DNA of 6,387 bases, from assembly GCA_024635855.1 (NCBI GenBank), contig JAGXHZ010000010.1, positions 1 through 6,387 of the forward strand, given 5' to 3'. The translations under genes and the position numbers were made by a program. Every line of letters begins with the position of its first letter. Within the stretch, counting starts at the first letter, position 1. The notes beneath the pieces are model-generated. The model made no database searches. It saw only the letters and a program-made list of their open reading frames with translations, and was not told where the DNA came from. The DNA comes from Sulfuricurvum sp. (lineage in GTDB: Bacteria > Campylobacterota > Campylobacteria > Campylobacterales > Sulfurimonadaceae). Shown here in pieces: positions 4,470 to 6,387 of the stretch.

Positions 4470-6387
4470 GCGGTTCCTTTGGAAGTGGTCGATTATTGGC
4501 GTACTCATCAAACGCGATTTTTCCGGCACCGCAGGCAAAACATCCATGACCTGCTTGTACCGGCCAGCTGGTCCCCTCATTAAACTTCACCTGTGGGCAA
4601 TTCATCTGCGCATACGGTCCCTTGCACCCCATTTGGAACAAACACCACCCTTTTTTTGCCCCCTCATCCCCCCACTCGAGGACAAACTCACCCAAATCAT
4701 AATGGCCGCGCCGTTCACAATTGTCATGAACGAGAAAGTTATAGGCCCATTCGGGACGGTTTTTGGCATCAAGTTTGGGAAATTCCTCAAACATCATAAA
4801 ATGAAGCAGTGTTCCTACTATATTGATTGGATTCACAGGACATCCGGGAAGATTGATGATGTCTTTTCGCCCCAGTGCTTCTGAAACTCCAACTGCACCG
4901 GTCGGATTGGGTGCAGCGGCTACGACACCGCCATCATACGCACATGATCCAACGGCGATTACAGCCGCCGCATTTTTCGCAACACGTTGAAGCAGTGCAT
5001 GCCCTGTTTCCCCTTTTGGTCCGATACGTAAATATTTTCCATCCAGACCAAGCGGTACTGCCCCCTCGACAATCAAAAGGTATTTTCCAGAGTCATATTT
5101 AATAATATTATCAAGTACATTTTCCGATTGATCACCCGATCCCGCCATTAGAAGCTCATGGTAATCAAGCGAAATGTATTTGAGGATCAAATCATCGATT
5201 TTCGGATGAGACGATTTGATAAACCCTTCTGAATTTCCACTGCAATCGGATAGTTCCAGCCAAATGATAGGGATTTTATTAAGCTGCGTAACCCCCTCTT
5301 TCACCACCGCTTCGAAATCAGGATGCAAATGCATTGTCGCCGTAATCATCGAAACCCATTGGTTAAATTCTCGGCTCATATCAAAAGAGGCAATCGCTTC
5401 TTCAAGATTTTCGGCACTGAGCTGATTTTTAGGATGGATGGAATTATATTTATTGATCCGTGCCCGAACGCGCTCCAATTCGGCTTCTTTTAGCTTCCTT
5501 TCTCGTTCTTCTCTAAGTCGTGCAGCTTCTTCATGATTTACAGGCGTAGCTGCGATTAAAGCAGAAATATCTTGCTTGCAACGACCGCATACACGACCTG
5601 CATTGGTATAGGGTTTGAGTTCGGCAAACGAGGTAATAGCATTGAACTTAATAATTTCAATGAGCTCTTCTTCATAAACACTCTCACAACTGCAAACCAA
5701 ACGACCCTTTCCGCTATTGAGACGATTTGAATAAAAATACGCCGGATCAATTGTTTCATTTTTTTCCATTAACTTCTTGAGATGGATCAAATCAATATTG
5801 GTATTAATACCAATAAAGCGCTGGAGGCGATCATGGTTGATGATGTATTGATCGATTCGATTTTTATGGGTGATGAGGATGGTTTCGTTCTCTGAATCTT
5901 TGGGATTATAATTTGGGGAACGCACATCAGCAAATAGAAATGAACCCACTTTTAGCCCGTCGATAGATACGGTTTGTTCAAAAGTTTTGCCTTCTTGTCC
6001 CAATAAAATCTCAACAGCAACGTCAGCTTGCAACGTACACTCTTTTACTCGTCCGGCAATAAAGCCATTTTTACGCAATTGTGCTGCTTCACCGACACAA
6101 TAAATATCAGGATTAGAGGTACGCATCGCGTCATCTACCAAAATACCTTTGTCACAATCAAGCACTCCGCGGGCGAAAGAGACATTAGGATCAATCCCTG
6201 CTCCAAAAATAAGAAAAAGATTATCAATCGTTCTATGACGAGTCTGGATTTCAGTGATTTCATCTTTATAGACTTTTTTACTAACTATCTCATCATTAAA
6301 ATCGATTCGTATTCGTGGATCCTGCTCAAAAATCCCTCGTAGTTGTGCAACGCCCTCATGGCTTAAATCCGCAGAATAAAGATGCTC
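4462..6387 (-). CDS. hupS: fusion: FAD/NAD(P) oxidoreductase - BFD-like [2Fe-2S] - [NiFe]-hydrogenase small subunit (N-terminus outside window)
   Basis: The frame is open from 6387 to the TAA at 4464-4462, giving 641 residues without the N-terminus; the GTG at 6165 is internal. Numbering starts at the first in-window residue. Residues 1-130 match the C-terminal part of NirB/rubredoxin-reductase-like flavoproteins: GAGIDPNV (about 62-69), then TSNPDIYCVGE (80-90). Residues 130-220 resemble the domain after the flavin domain. A BFD-like [2Fe-2S] site follows: Cys232, Cys234, Cys267, Cys270 (CxC-x32-CxxC). A charged coiled coil spans about 282-314, then an unassigned segment to about 370. The small subunit (371-641) shows Cys382, Cys482 and Cys516 for the proximal cluster, His554, Cys557, Cys582 and Cys588 for the distal, and Cys597, Cys616 and Cys619 for the medial. 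The fourth proximal ligand is Asn385 (CSGN instead of CxGC). There is no Tat signal or membrane anchor. It probably passes electrons between H2 and NAD(P) or ferredoxin in the cytoplasm; the partner is inferred. Confidence 0.92.
   Translation of the reverse strand, partial: EHLYSADLSHEGVAQLRGIFEQDPRIRIDFNDEIVSKKVYKDEITEIQTRHRTIDNLFLIFGAGIDPNVSFARGVLDCDKGILVDDAMRTSNPDIYCVGEAAQLRKNGFIAGRVKECTLQADVAVEILLGQEGKTFEQTVSIDGLKVGSFLFADVRSPNYNPKDSENETILITHKNRIDQYIINHDRLQRFIGINTNIDLIHLKKLMEKNETIDPAYFYSNRLNSGKGRLVCSCESVYEEELIEIIKFNAITSFAELKPYTNAGRVCGRCKQDISALIAATPVNHEEAARLREERERKLKEAELERVRARINKYNSIHPKNQLSAENLEEAIASFDMSREFNQWVSMITATMHLHPDFEAVVKEGVTQLNKIPIIWLELSDCSGNSEGFIKSSHPKIDDLILKYISLDYHELLMAGSGDQSENVLDNIIKYDSGKYLLIVEGAVPLGLDGKYLRIGPKGETGHALLQRVAKNAAAVIAVGSCAYDGGVVAAAPNPTGAVGVSEALGRKDIINLPGCPVNPINIVGTLLHFMMFEEFPKLDAKNRPEWAYNFLVHDNCERRGHYDLGEFVLEWGDEGAKKGWCLFQMGCKGPYAQMNCPQVKFNEGTSWPVQAGHGCFACGAGKIAFDEYANNRPLPKEPHE
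4475..4480 (-). promoter_or_regulatory. ribosome binding site of the large subunit, inside the small-subunit gene
   Basis: On the minus strand AAAGGA lies 5 bases before the ATG at 4469. It is located within the last codons of the upstream fusion gene, whose TAA stop (4464-4462) falls inside the start region of the large subunit. This fixes the large-subunit start and indicates translational coupling. Confidence 0.75.

Noticed and set aside
4470..4580. Longer N-terminus for the hydrogenase large subunit starting at 4580
   Set aside because: The extra 37 residues overlap the small-subunit coding end and match nothing in the family; ATG 4469 has a good ribosome binding site and begins right at the conserved N-terminus.
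4285..4884. Plus-strand open frame of about 199 codons
   Set aside because: It lies antisense to the conserved hydrogenase genes and shows no recognisable family; it is a shadow of their codon usage.
5377..5379. Internal ATG (before SREFNQW) as a separate small-subunit start
   Set aside because: It lies before the small-subunit domain, but no Shine-Dalgarno-like sequence is found upstream on the minus strand, and there is no stop codon separating the modules.
6163..6165. GTG at 6165 as the start of the fusion protein
   Set aside because: The frame stays open to base 6387 and its translation (GAGIDPNV and so on) continues the oxidoreductase homology, so the true start is outside the window.

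Overview
The window probably comes from a Campylobacterota (formerly Epsilonproteobacteria) chemolithotroph of the Sulfurimonas/Sulfuricurvum kind. This is inferred from the AT-rich left half, short intergenic gaps, promoters built from A-tracts plus a -10 box, and above all a cytoplasmic-type [NiFe] uptake hydrogenase without signal peptide or membrane anchor. No marker gene fixes the taxonomy.

Left part (1-2780, AT-rich). The 5' end of a minus-strand cis-prenyltransferase (UppS family) runs off the left edge. A 297-base divergent intergenic region follows, with promoter-like elements for both directions. A plus-strand pair comes next: a small heat-shock protein (Hsp20, start reassigned to 410) and, 2 bases later, an orphan phosphohexomutase-like protein. 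The latter resembles the C-terminal half of bifunctional nucleotidyltransferase-phosphomutase proteins but has lost the recognisable catalytic motifs. A separate small acidic gene of unknown function (2412-2780) ends 3 bases before the convergent hydrogenase operon.

Right part (2784-6387, minus strand, higher G+C). This is a two-gene hydrogenase operon. The upstream gene is cut by the right edge but stays open in one frame to base 6387. It encodes a multidomain fusion: the C-terminal part of a NirB/rubredoxin-reductase-like FAD/NAD(P) oxidoreductase, a BFD-like [2Fe-2S] domain, a charged coiled-coil linker with a roughly 55-residue unassigned segment, and a complete [NiFe]-hydrogenase small subunit. 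The downstream gene, overlapping by 8 bases, is the catalytic large subunit with both Ni-binding CxxC motifs and a putative cleavable C-terminal tail.

Together these suggest a soluble hydrogenase whose FeS wire leads from the NiFe site through three clusters and a covalently attached [2Fe-2S] domain to a flavin/pyridine-nucleotide module, perhaps supplying low-potential reductant for CO2 fixation. The most notable details are this fusion and the replacement of one proximal-cluster cysteine by asparagine in the small subunit.
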